DNA from: an uncultured Bacteroidales bacterium
GTDB lineage: Bacteria > Bacteroidota > Bacteroidia > Bacteroidales > Bacteroidaceae
DNA: 64,000 bases
Reading direction: 5' to 3'
NCBI GenBank assembly: GCA_902787555.1
Contig: CADAGO010000010.1
Location: forward strand, 1-64,000
The notes below the pieces were generated by a model that ran no database searches, was not told the DNA's origin, and saw only the letters and a list, made by a program, of their open reading frames with translations. Both the position numbers and the translations under genes were made by a program. Shown in pieces: positions 1-7,289 of the stretch; position 1 is the first letter of the stretch; every line of letters begins with the position of its first letter.

Positions 1-6
1 TTTCAG

Positions 7-14
7 TACCTTTG
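7..14 (+). promoter_or_regulatory. Bacteroidales -7 box before transposase fragment
   Basis: TACCTTTG matches the Bacteroidetes -7 consensus TAnnTTTG. It lies 40 bp upstream of the ATG of the transposase fragment. The -33 region falls outside or at the edge of the window and cannot be judged. Confidence 0.5.
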
Positions 15-54
15 CAGTGACGAAACAACAAATGTTCACTAAAAGATATCGCTA

Positions 55-201
55 ATGTTTACCGAGGACAAAGTTACAGAAATTTTTTGTATGGCAGATG
101 ATTTTTGCAAGTTTTTTGATTCAATGATGGCAAAATATACGATTCCCACGCCTAAAAAGCACAAATACCATCGTTCTGGCACATTCCAAGACTGGTATTG
201 A
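55..201 (+). pseudogene. IS982-like transposase, N-terminal fragment
   Basis: The frame opening at the ATG at 55 reads MFTEDKVTEIFCMADDFCKF and continues with a Lys/His-rich stretch ending HRSGT, then runs into a stop at 199-201. This N-terminus, with its MADDFCKFFD motif, resembles IS982/IS4-type DDE transposases of Bacteroides and Prevotella (established family memory). Only about 42 residues of a roughly 300-residue protein remain. Homology stops near base 178, where the adjoining frame becomes serine acetyltransferase. I infer an IS-associated deletion that joined the left end of an insertion sequence to the cysE remnant. The transposase cannot be functional. Confidence 0.6.
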
Positions 202-556
202 TATCCACCCAGGAGCCCAGATTGGTGAGTTTTTTGCCATCGACCACGGTACGGGAGTGGTTATCGGAGAGACATGTGTTATCGGTAACCATGTAACACT
301 TTATCAAGGAGTGACATTAGGCTCCAAGAGTTTCAAGTATGATGCCCAGGGCAATATGCTCAATGTGCCGCGCCATCCCATCATCGAAGATTATGTCACT
401 GTCTATTCCAACGCTAGCATCCTTGGGCGAATCACCATTGGTCATCATTCTGTCATTGGTGGCAATATCTGGGTTACGCACAATGTTGCACCTCATTCGC
501 GCATTCAACAGACCAAGGCCGTTGAAATGCATTTTGAGGGAGGACTTGGAATATAA
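182..556 (+). pseudogene. cysE: Serine O-acetyltransferase, 5'-truncated remnant
   Basis: The frame carries the C-terminal left-handed beta-helix of serine acetyltransferase: [15 protein letters not shown], then [21 protein letters not shown], a hexapeptide-repeat run and the terminal HFEGGLGI, which ends at the TAA at 554-556. The enzyme makes O-acetylserine from serine and acetyl-CoA for cysteine synthesis. The catalytic IDHGTG histidine is present, but the N-terminal helical domain (about 150-170 residues) is missing: the frame hits a stop at 125-127, and upstream sequence is transposase-like. A GTG at 257 could start only a 99-residue stub that lacks the active His. I judge it a non-functional remnant; a functional copy would have to lie elsewhere in the genome. 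Confidence 0.85.
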
Positions 557-561
557 TGAAA

Positions 562-600
562 AATGCCGAAGGCTCAATCAAGCCCTCGGCATTTGTTTTG
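562..600 (+). terminator. Rho-independent terminator after cysE remnant
   Basis: ATGCCGAaGGCT at 563-574 pairs with AGCCcTCGGCAT at 581-592 across a CAATCA loop, followed by TTTGTTTT. It begins 6 bp after the stop codon. It is part of the inverted repeat shared with 20565-20672. Confidence 0.85.
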
Positions 601-662
601 CTACGCAAGCTGCCATGCGGCGTGATGGCCTGTGGCCATGGGAGATTCAATAACACAATGAT
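562..662 (+). repeat. Island-flanking inverted repeat, copy A (about 101 bp)
   Basis: This segment is essentially identical to the reverse complement of 20565-20672; the only evident difference is a 7-bp tandem duplication (ggctcaa) in the other copy. Besides the terminator hairpin it contains a second perfect hairpin, ATGGCC-TGT-GGCCAT, at 625-639. Both copies begin a few bases after a gene stop codon and have the same orientation relative to that gene. From 663 to about 860 I see no gene, only A+T-rich sequence. Confidence 0.9.
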
Positions 663-889
663 GGTGGTTTCATTTTTGTTCGTTGTTTCTTTTGTGTTCC
701 ATCACCACCAACACAATCAATCACAAGCTTTGTGAAACTACAATATTCTTCGGAAATTCTATTAGTATATTAGTTATCATAATTAAGTATTTGTAAAACA
801 TGGGTGTCAAAATGACCCCTAGAAAGAAATAAATACTATTCAAAACGCAAAAGTTATACAACTGACAGTTGTTTTTCAGAAATATTTCG

Positions 890-897
890 TACCTTTG
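890..897 (+). promoter_or_regulatory. Promoter of the toxin/antitoxin-like pair
   Basis: TACCTTTG is a perfect TAnnTTTG -7 box; a TTG at 869-871 lies 18 bp upstream as a possible -33 element. The ATG of the first gene follows 22 bp downstream, giving a short leader. Confidence 0.65.
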
Positions 898-919
898 CGC
901 CTGATAAAACAGGTAACGT

Positions 920-1471
920 ATGACATTCGACAAGATTCTCGATAATAACGCCTTGTGGGCAGTGCGCTACGATGGTGTGGCGGACAATGCCTTGAAAACG
1001 CTCTTCGACCAGTGGAGCGATCCTGAGTGGCTGGTAGATTTCTTCTTGGCCAACATGACTGATTTGGAGTCGTACTTTAAGATTACAGACATCAATCAGG
1101 CCATCTACGATACCATTGATGACAACCAGCGCATACAATGCCTGATTCTCGACATATCGCCAGAGGCTGACCTCGACAAAATATTTCGTCCGCTAGAGAA
1201 CAGTCGCACGAGTGAGATGCTGTTGGGTAAAGAAAAGGCCAGAATCAAAGAGCGGCCACAACATGCTTCATGGCTTCGCATATATGCTATCAAGCTGGAA
1301 CCAGGGTGCTATATCATCACTGGTGGCGCGATCAAGCTGACACGCACCATGCAGGAGCGTGAGCATACGTTGAACGAACTGAACAAGATGGAGCAGGTTC
1401 GCAACTATCTGATTAGCAATCAGGCTATTGATGCAGACGGATTTGTGGACTTCCTGTCAGAATTATCATAA
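920..1471 (+). CDS. Putative toxin of a type II-like toxin/antitoxin pair
   Basis: This is a 183-residue soluble protein with no signal peptide or membrane segment. I do not recognise it by name. The region around residues 115-150 (ASWLRIYAIKLEPGCYIITG, then AIKLTRTMQER) resembles the core of RelE/HigB-like cytotoxins, in which a short basic beta-sheet is followed by a helix. The gene lies 15 bp upstream of an XRE-type helix-turn-helix gene on the same strand, the toxin-first order seen in HigBA-type modules. If it is such a toxin it would cleave or bind mRNA at the ribosome and be neutralised by its partner. Length is greater than HigB (about 90-110 residues), so an N-terminal extra domain of about 90 residues must be assumed. 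Role is inferred from context. Confidence 0.55.
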   Translation: MTFDKILDNNALWAVRYDGVADNALKTLFDQWSDPEWLVDFFLANMTDLESYFKITDINQAIYDTIDDNQRIQCLILDISPEADLDKIFRPLENSRTSEMLLGKEKARIKERPQHASWLRIYAIKLEPGCYIITGGAIKLTRTMQEREHTLNELNKMEQVRNYLISNQAIDADGFVDFLSELS

Positions 1472-1486
1472 AGAAAAGGAGATAAT

Positions 1487-1828
1487 ATGAAGAAGAAAAC
1501 ACAAGAATTCCTCGAAGCTCACCAAAGCGAAACGCCATCAACATGGCGTGAGGAAGCAGAATGGAGACGCAACAATTGGTCGTGGTTACGGCACTCACAG
1601 AAGATTGCCGTAAAGGTGCTGTTGCAGATGAAGCAAGAAGGACTGACGCAGAAGGCTCTTGCTGAGCGCATGAACTGCACACAGCAGTATGTGTCGAAGA
1701 TTCTGAAAGGAAAGGAGAATATGTCGCTCGACACATTGTCGAAGTTGGAGGATGCTCTTGGTATCAACCTGATTTACGATGAGCAAGTATCCTACCCATG
1801 CATGGCTGCAGAAGAAGCGTTTGTATAA
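1487..1828 (+). CDS. XRE-family helix-turn-helix protein, putative antitoxin
   Basis: The protein has 113 residues with a helix-turn-helix at about residues 45-95: LLQMKQEGLTQKALAERMNC followed by QQYVSKILKG and SLDTLSKLEDALGI, the Cro/C1 signature. A charged N-terminus with several tryptophans precedes it. A ribosome-binding site (AAAGGAGATAAT) is visible just before the ATG. Placement 15 bp after the upstream gene indicates one transcript from the promoter at 890. The expected role is binding both the partner toxin and the operon promoter. It could alternatively be a stand-alone regulator, but the tight spacing argues for an antitoxin. Confidence 0.75.
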   Translation: MKKKTQEFLEAHQSETPSTWREEAEWRRNNWSWLRHSQKIAVKVLLQMKQEGLTQKALAERMNCTQQYVSKILKGKENMSLDTLSKLEDALGINLIYDEQVSYPCMAAEEAFV

Positions 1829-2006
1829 AACTCCAACCCATTCCTTCATTCACTAGCTTCACAATCCCTCCCTCTTAGTTCTAAGTTCTTCGTTCTTTAA
1901 CCAACTAAGCAATTAACCTATTAAGCTAATTTTCATTTTTCACATTATTACATTTTTACATTTTATATTTTTTACATTTTTCCCCACTTCCGATGTGCAT
2001 CACTCT
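1829..2006. repeat. A+T-rich spacer with Bacteroidales spacer repeat
   Basis: There is no gene. The segment holds aactaagcaattaacctatt at about 1902-1921 followed by runs of catttttcacattattaca type. The same 20-plus-bp motif recurs at about 3513 and in fragments near 3720, 11955, 14390 and 20523 (inverted), marking it as a dispersed spacer repeat. Confidence 0.6.
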
Positions 2007-3344
2007 TCATACTGCTGTCAACAGAAACGCCATGTACATTGGCATTGTCAGTAACTGATCCTTTCGTCCGATATTATAGTCGCCTAGTTTTATGGCACTC
2101 GTAACATGGTATTTCTCCGGATGATTCATCACGGTACGCATAGACTTGGCATTGCCTGTGGTAGCCTTACATTCCACAGGAGTGCATAGGCCTTTATAGC
2201 GTATGAGGAAATCAAGTTCCACACCTCCATCTTTATGAAAGTAATACAGCTTGCGTCCCATCTTACCAAAGATGTCTGCTACAAGATTCTCTTTGATGGC
2301 ACCATGATAACTAAGCAGGTCACCTTGCAATATGCTCGACTGAGTGCCATCTTCCAACATTGAAACGAGCAAGCCTATATCTGTCATATATACCTTGAAC
2401 TCGCTCTTGATTTTATGCCCGTCAAGCGGCAGTTCCGTTATCTCCGTATTATAGCATCTGCGAATGATGCCGGCATCCTCTATCCACTGCAGGCTTCCAG
2501 CATAGTCGCGTCCACGGCCTCCAGGACGTACAACGGTGTAACTGAACTTCTTATACTCACGGGCCAGCTGTGTGGGTATCGATTCGAAACATTCCCTAAT
2601 GCGCGACTTGTCGGCAGCAGGAGCATACTTCACCATGTCCGACTTATACTCATCCACGATGCGCCTCTGCACAGCAAGTACCTTGCCTATCTGCTTCGTT
2701 TCCATGAAGGTGGTCACTACCTCAGGCATACCTCCCACCACGATATACTGATGCAGCAGTTCGCGGAAACGATCGTGCAGCGCCTCCTCAACAGGTGTTT
2801 CGCTGTTCAGGCATTTCTTCAAGTAATCAAAGTGCATGTCCTTAATGCCATTGGCCCACAGCCACTCCTCAAAGTCCATCGGATACATATCCACAATATC
2901 CTCGAAGCCTACGGGGATAGAGGCTTCTTCCTCCTCCTTCTGCTCCTCGGGTGACTTATAGCCATTCACGCCCAACAGTGAACCAGTACACATCACCTCA
3001 TAGCGACCGTCCTGATGGAAATATTTCAGCGAGCCTCTTGCCTTCGGACAATCCTGAATCTCGTCAAAGACAAAGCAAGTCTTGCCTGGCTCAATCTCCG
3101 CATTGGGCATAGCTGCTGTAATGCGCATGATAATGGAGTCCACTTCCAGATTCGGAGTGAAGAATTTCTTGTAGTCCGGATGCTCACGGAAATCCAAGTA
3201 TACCACATGCTTAAAATGCTTTTGGGCAAAGTCCATCACACTGCTGGTCTTGCCGCACTGGCGGACTCCTTTCACAACGAGTGGCTTGTGAGAGGCATCA
3301 TCCAACCACGATTGGAGTACATTTTCTATCTTTCGCTTGTACAT
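2007..3344 (-). CDS. AAA-family ATPase with DUF4143 C-terminal domain
   Basis: This 445-residue ATPase carries a Walker A at residues 26-33 (GVRQCGKT), a Walker B at 90-97 (CFVFDEIQD), a sensor-like MCTGSLLG near 120, and a C-terminal DUF4143 region. The latter contains ELDFLI...PVECKA (about 375-395), the D...ExK pattern of a degenerate nuclease-like fold. Such proteins (COG1373) are abundant in Bacteroidetes and their function is largely unknown; several are linked to mobile DNA or defence. The gene stands alone with its own promoter box at 3408-3415 and faces the preceding pair convergently. No membrane segment is visible. Family assignment is secure, biochemical role is not. Confidence 0.9.
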   Translation of the reverse strand: MYKRKIENVLQSWLDDASHKPLVVKGVRQCGKTSSVMDFAQKHFKHVVYLDFREHPDYKKFFTPNLEVDSIIMRITAAMPNAEIEPGKTCFVFDEIQDCPKARGSLKYFHQDGRYEVMCTGSLLGVNGYKSPEEQKEEEEASIPVGFEDIVDMYPMDFEEWLWANGIKDMHFDYLKKCLNSETPVEEALHDRFRELLHQYIVVGGMPEVVTTFMETKQIGKVLAVQRRIVDEYKSDMVKYAPAADKSRIRECFESIPTQLAREYKKFSYTVVRPGGRGRDYAGSLQWIEDAGIIRRCYNTEITELPLDGHKIKSEFKVYMTDIGLLVSMLEDGTQSSILQGDLLSYHGAIKENLVADIFGKMGRKLYYFHKDGGVELDFLIRYKGLCTPVECKATTGNAKSMRTVMNHPEKYHVTSAIKLGDYNIGRKDQLLTMPMYMAFLLTAV

Positions 3345-3407
3345 ATTTACACATTTTCATGCCGAGTTTCAAATGCTTCACACACATTTTCCACCTGACT
3401 TTTGGCG

Positions 3408-3415
3408 CAAAGGTA
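3408..3415 (-). promoter_or_regulatory. Promoter of the DUF4143 ATPase gene
   Basis: On the minus strand the sequence reads TACCTTTG, a perfect TAnnTTTG box, about 64 bp upstream of the start codon at 3344. Confidence 0.6.
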
Positions 3416-3509
3416 CACAAAATTCTCAAATCTACCAAACAAAATTCTCAAAAGTTGCGATTTCTGACAAAAAACTCACATTTCCCAATCTTTTTCCTTT
3501 TGTTAACCT

Positions 3510-3720
3510 TTACAACTAAGCAATTAACCTATTAAGTAACTAAGCTAGTTCTCTCCCCCTCGGGGGGCATCGCTGAATGGGGCGATGCTTGCGACGACCG
3601 AGCATAATAGAAGCTCGGTTTGCGACGACGGAAGGTTTATCTTCCCAAAGGAGGACTCAAAGAGTCTTTAGGTTTATCTTCCCCAAGGAGGTACGAAGTG
3701 CATGGGAGAGGGGCTACTAA
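3510..3720. repeat. Hairpin and tandem-repeat cluster in a 480-bp gene-free gap
   Basis: The gap between the ATPase promoter and 3894 holds no convincing gene. It contains the spacer repeat (3513-3540), a CCCCC/GGGGG hairpin (3552-3567), GCATCGC/GCGATGC (3567-3573 with 3582-3588), CCGAGC/GCTCGG (3598-3603 with 3613-3618), the direct repeat TTGCGACGA (3589-3597 and 3620-3628), and two copies of ggtttatcttcc followed by ccaa(a)ggagg (about 3633 and 3671). It sits at the 3' end of the six-gene operon and may act in termination. From 3721 to 3894 I see nothing specific. Confidence 0.6.
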
Positions 3721-3894
3721 CCTATTAATAGCTGAGCAGGGAAGTGGTGTTGGGGTGTACAAAATGGTAGGTTATGGCATTCACATGTTGTGTAGTAACG
3801 ACTCTAAGTCATCTTCTGCAGCTATCTTACAGCTTAGTTCTTCCATCATGTATCCTCATGGCACATTGGGCACACTGAGTTGAGAAGGAAACTA

Positions 3895-6309
3895 TTACAT
3901 TTTTAATATTTTACGAACCTTACTGGGCGAAAGGAATTCGTATAGATATGGATCATCATAGATTTCTGTTATTATACCTTCAATTGTTTCAATTACGAAC
4001 TTCCTTCCAAGTGAAGTAACCTTCAATCGTATAATCTTTCCAATATCATGAGATGGGTAAATCATGACATATCTACCTACTAGAGAAGTACGACCTTTAG
4101 CATCTTTCCCGCTTTCGTTTATTTGTTCATCATTGTTACGTATTGATTCTACTACTATCTTTACAGGTGTGGGTATTGCGGTTTGTTCAAGGCTAACCAA
4201 GTATCCTTTTGAATTGTACCATTCTCCTAATACCTTTATTTCATATTGCCCGTTATTATTATTTAGTCTAATATCCTCGATTCGTTCTATTACATTTTTC
4301 TTATCGATATGTGAATATAAAGGAGTCTTTTCATAAGCCTTAATAATACTATTGGAGAGATCTATCTGTTTATTCCCAAACATTTTAATTTCCCAAACAA
4401 CTATGGAATCATCACGTAACAAAACTCTATATAAAATTTTATTGATTTCTACAATATTGCCAGAGCAAGAATATATCTTATCATATTGAGAGTTAAATAG
4501 ATAACTCAGGTTGTATTTGTTTAAATAATAATAAGAAGGTTGTTCACCTGTCAAAACAGGTATCTCTTTCTGATTTATTGGAGTGGTATCATTATTTGTT
4601 TTTAATAGTGTTACCAAATCATATATTTGTCTATTCTTATTACTCATAAAAACAGCCAATCTCCTATATGTAAAATCTAATAATGGGACATAATTATCCC
4701 TTAAGTATATCCTCCATTTTTTATCTATCTCAATATAGAAAGTGTCCCAATAATCACTATGAATAGAATATAAGCAACCATTTTCATGTTTTTGGGATCG
4801 CTTTTCTATTTCGTTGTTGAAGAGAGAGTTGTCAATCCATGGGTGAAGAAAACTGTATGGCAAACTTCTTGTAATTCTATCCAGACATTTCTTCACATTG
4901 TTATCGTCTTTTTTTTGTTCAATGATTGCGCATATATCTTCAATTTTTGATTCAGGCGATATACAAAGTGTTTTCTGCAAATCAGTAACCATAATACCTA
5001 AAGGATCTTTGAATCCAAATGAAAGATTACGGCGAATAATTGGGTGCCATGCATTAGCAAGCATTCTTATGTATATTGTCTTAACATCAATTTTGTACTT
5101 ATCGCTTATCTGGCAAATCTGAAGAATTGAGATAAACCAAAAGTAAAAAAAAGTTGTATCTGTATTAAAAAAAACAGTACATAGTCTATTTATCGATAAT
5201 TCTTCTGATAGAGATTTGGGTGACTCTTTATACTTTTCTTTTCTTACGACATCCTCACCATCCTCGTATTTTATAGTTAGGCTCAGATTAAAAGCATCTG
5301 ATAATGATTTAAGCAATTGAATCTTTGTTTCATTTGACATGTATGTATATACATACCATCCATCAACTTCTTTTTGCCATTTGTAATCTCCATCCCTTTT
5401 TTCCTTACATACTAAAGGGTAGCCGCTAAAAAGTCTTTCTTTATATGTGGAAACACGATCCAAACCAATATATTGAAGAGCCGAGACAAAAGTTTCTATG
5501 GCATTCTTTCTCATTATCTTATTACCATTAGGTAATATCACATATATGTTTTTGCTCTTTGTCCTTTGCCTATCTTCCTCAACATTATTGTTATTAAATT
5601 CTTCTTGACCTTCCCCCAACAGGCTATCATCGTTTTTATCAAAATAAATAGAGTGTGGAGATACTCCTTCTAGCTGACATTGCTTTAAGATAACATCAAA
5701 AAAATGCATACAACTGGAACTACGTCGGATTTGAGTACTTTGCGACAATCCACTCATGTATTTTTTTATATTAACATCCCTTTCCATTGATTCTGAAACA
5801 ATAAGATGAAAAAAAGGATTTCTAAGAAGTGTTCGGGCAGAAAGATATTGTCGCAATTCGTCATCGAGATCAGGGTATAGATACCCTAGACAAGTTAAGA
5901 ACCATTTTTTATAACAGCAATGAGTAAGCCCATGAAAAGAAGCCCCCTTTACATGGTTTTCTCCAAATTTTAACAATGCACCATCTTTTCTCTCTATATC
6001 ATCAGAAAACAAAGCCGCGCCTATTTCTAAACAATCCATGCCAGGATTGTCTCTGAATCTCATTACCTGACAAACATTGATTGTACTTGCTTCATAATTA
6101 CTAATTTGGGGTATGTCTGCGTTTTCAATAGGCTTAGGATTATAATGGGTACATACATAATCTATAAAATGTTGATATGGAGTAGAAACTATAGACATGA
6201 CATAATCTTCCACCTTGGATTGTGGAAATACATAGTCACGTTCGAACATATCTTCTGTAATTAAATCCTCAAAAGAATGATCGAAGAATTCTTCAATAAT
6301 TTCATCCAT
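3895..6309 (-). CDS. Large protein of unknown function, last gene of the radical SAM/ParB/SNF2 operon
   Basis: This 804-residue soluble protein is visibly A+T-rich. Four regions can be seen. Residues 70-215 include FGENHVKGASFHGLTH and LSQSTQIRRSSSC, resembling a winged-helix-like module found near Bacteroidetes restriction genes. Residues 255-350 (ILPNGNKI...ETFVSALQYIG...YPLV) resemble a small module often attached to restriction-associated proteins. Residues 375-600 contain MLANAWHPIIRRNLSFGFKD, which recalls the N-terminal part of Bacteroidetes HNH endonucleases, but I see no HNH motif. Residues 600-804 are beta-rich with VGRYVMIYPSHDIGKII near the C-terminus. These likenesses come from memory and need profile searches. 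The gene starts 11 bp after the upstream ParB-like gene, so co-expression is likely. A target-recognition or effector role is a guess. Confidence 0.85.
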   Translation of the reverse strand: MDEIIEEFFDHSFEDLITEDMFERDYVFPQSKVEDYVMSIVSTPYQHFIDYVCTHYNPKPIENADIPQISNYEASTINVCQVMRFRDNPGMDCLEIGAALFSDDIERKDGALLKFGENHVKGASFHGLTHCCYKKWFLTCLGYLYPDLDDELRQYLSARTLLRNPFFHLIVSESMERDVNIKKYMSGLSQSTQIRRSSSCMHFFDVILKQCQLEGVSPHSIYFDKNDDSLLGEGQEEFNNNNVEEDRQRTKSKNIYVILPNGNKIMRKNAIETFVSALQYIGLDRVSTYKERLFSGYPLVCKEKRDGDYKWQKEVDGWYVYTYMSNETKIQLLKSLSDAFNLSLTIKYEDGEDVVRKEKYKESPKSLSEELSINRLCTVFFNTDTTFFYFWFISILQICQISDKYKIDVKTIYIRMLANAWHPIIRRNLSFGFKDPLGIMVTDLQKTLCISPESKIEDICAIIEQKKDDNNVKKCLDRITRSLPYSFLHPWIDNSLFNNEIEKRSQKHENGCLYSIHSDYWDTFYIEIDKKWRIYLRDNYVPLLDFTYRRLAVFMSNKNRQIYDLVTLLKTNNDTTPINQKEIPVLTGEQPSYYYLNKYNLSYLFNSQYDKIYSCSGNIVEINKILYRVLLRDDSIVVWEIKMFGNKQIDLSNSIIKAYEKTPLYSHIDKKNVIERIEDIRLNNNNGQYEIKVLGEWYNSKGYLVSLEQTAIPTPVKIVVESIRNNDEQINESGKDAKGRTSLVGRYVMIYPSHDIGKIIRLKVTSLGRKFVIETIEGIITEIYDDPYLYEFLSPSKVRKILKM

Positions 6310-6320
6310 AAATAGTTATT

Positions 6321-7289
6321 TCATTCGGAAAGTTTTTTTATGCGTGTTATAATCCTATTCATTTCGTATTTAAAATCTTCATCTTCATTCATTAACTGAA
6401 GAACAAAATTCTGGTTTGTAAGGAATTCTCTGAATGCACTTGCAACCTTACGAGCATGTTTTTTTTGTTCTTCTTCAGACACTTTTGTTACGGCACTCTC
6501 CAAGGACTCTTCGTTATTAATATATGCTTTTAATGCATTGTTAGCAGCAGATGAGTTTACCTTTGCTAACTTCGCAATATCCCTGAATTCATTTGCTTTT
6601 GTTATACTTCCATCTTTAATTTTCTTACATAGAGTGTCAACAAGATTAAGTTCTGGGAAGTTTTGACTCTTAGTAACGATGTCACTATTCTTAAGCATTT
6701 CAAGATAATAACTCCATCTGCTTTGGTCTGTATCTTCGTTTGCTAACATTGTTTCATAGACCTTTACATAAAGCTTTGATTTTGCAGGAGTAAGGCCACA
6801 ATCTTTTGCAATGGCTTCAATTGGTTTCTTGGATTTTTGCAAATGGCGGAAAAGATAACCTGCTTGTTCAAATGGAGTCCATTCTGTGACACCGTCTATA
6901 TGAATAGAGCCAATTAGTGCAAATACAAGGTCATCGGACATGTTTGAGGGCAAAATATTGCATCTAACCTTTGCCCATTTAATTTTATCTGTACGACACA
7001 ACAACCTATAAGCAGCCAAACGACTATTCCCTTCAATAACGACCCCATTCCTTACAAATAAGGGATGTGTTAACCCACCAAATGCCTTTATTGAGGCTCG
7101 CAAACGCTTAACATTCTCAAGAGATGTCATAACATCTTCTATTTCTTTCTGACTTGGTTCGTAACCAGATGAACTATGTCTTAATGCCGAATACACACGA
7201 GGATTCTCTGGCCAAAACTTTAGTTCATCTACGTTCATCTCTTTTTCCTCATACTCAATGAGTTCTTGTAGAATTTGTATTTTACCCAT
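6321..7289 (-). CDS. ParB/sulfiredoxin-fold protein, second copy in operon
   Basis: The 322-residue protein carries the ParB N-terminal domain: ENPRVYS (about residues 28-34), GGLTHPLFV (about 71-79) and the core VIEGNSRLAAY (about 83-93). These are the NPR and EGN(R/S)R motifs of the ParB/Srx fold. A helical middle part with GLTPAKSKLYVKVYE (about 165-179) looks like the HTH that follows ParB domains, and the C-terminus is basic and coiled. Its start overlaps the SNF2 gene by 8 bp, implying translational coupling. It is clearly different in sequence from the other ParB-like protein in this operon. No ParA partner is present, so plasmid partition is unlikely. ParB-fold proteins can be CTPases or nucleases, and which applies here cannot be read from sequence. 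Confidence 0.85.
   Translation of the reverse strand: MGKIQILQELIEYEEKEMNVDELKFWPENPRVYSALRHSSSGYEPSQKEIEDVMTSLENVKRLRASIKAFGGLTHPLFVRNGVVIEGNSRLAAYRLLCRTDKIKWAKVRCNILPSNMSDDLVFALIGSIHIDGVTEWTPFEQAGYLFRHLQKSKKPIEAIAKDCGLTPAKSKLYVKVYETMLANEDTDQSRWSYYLEMLKNSDIVTKSQNFPELNLVDTLCKKIKDGSITKANEFRDIAKLAKVNSSAANNALKAYINNEESLESAVTKVSEEEQKKHARKVASAFREFLTNQNFVLQLMNEDEDFKYEMNRIITRIKKLSE

Noticed and set aside
2415-2954. Long plus-strand open frame opposite the DUF4143 ATPase
   Set aside because: It mirrors a well-supported ATPase gene on the other strand, has no family features and no ribosome-binding site.
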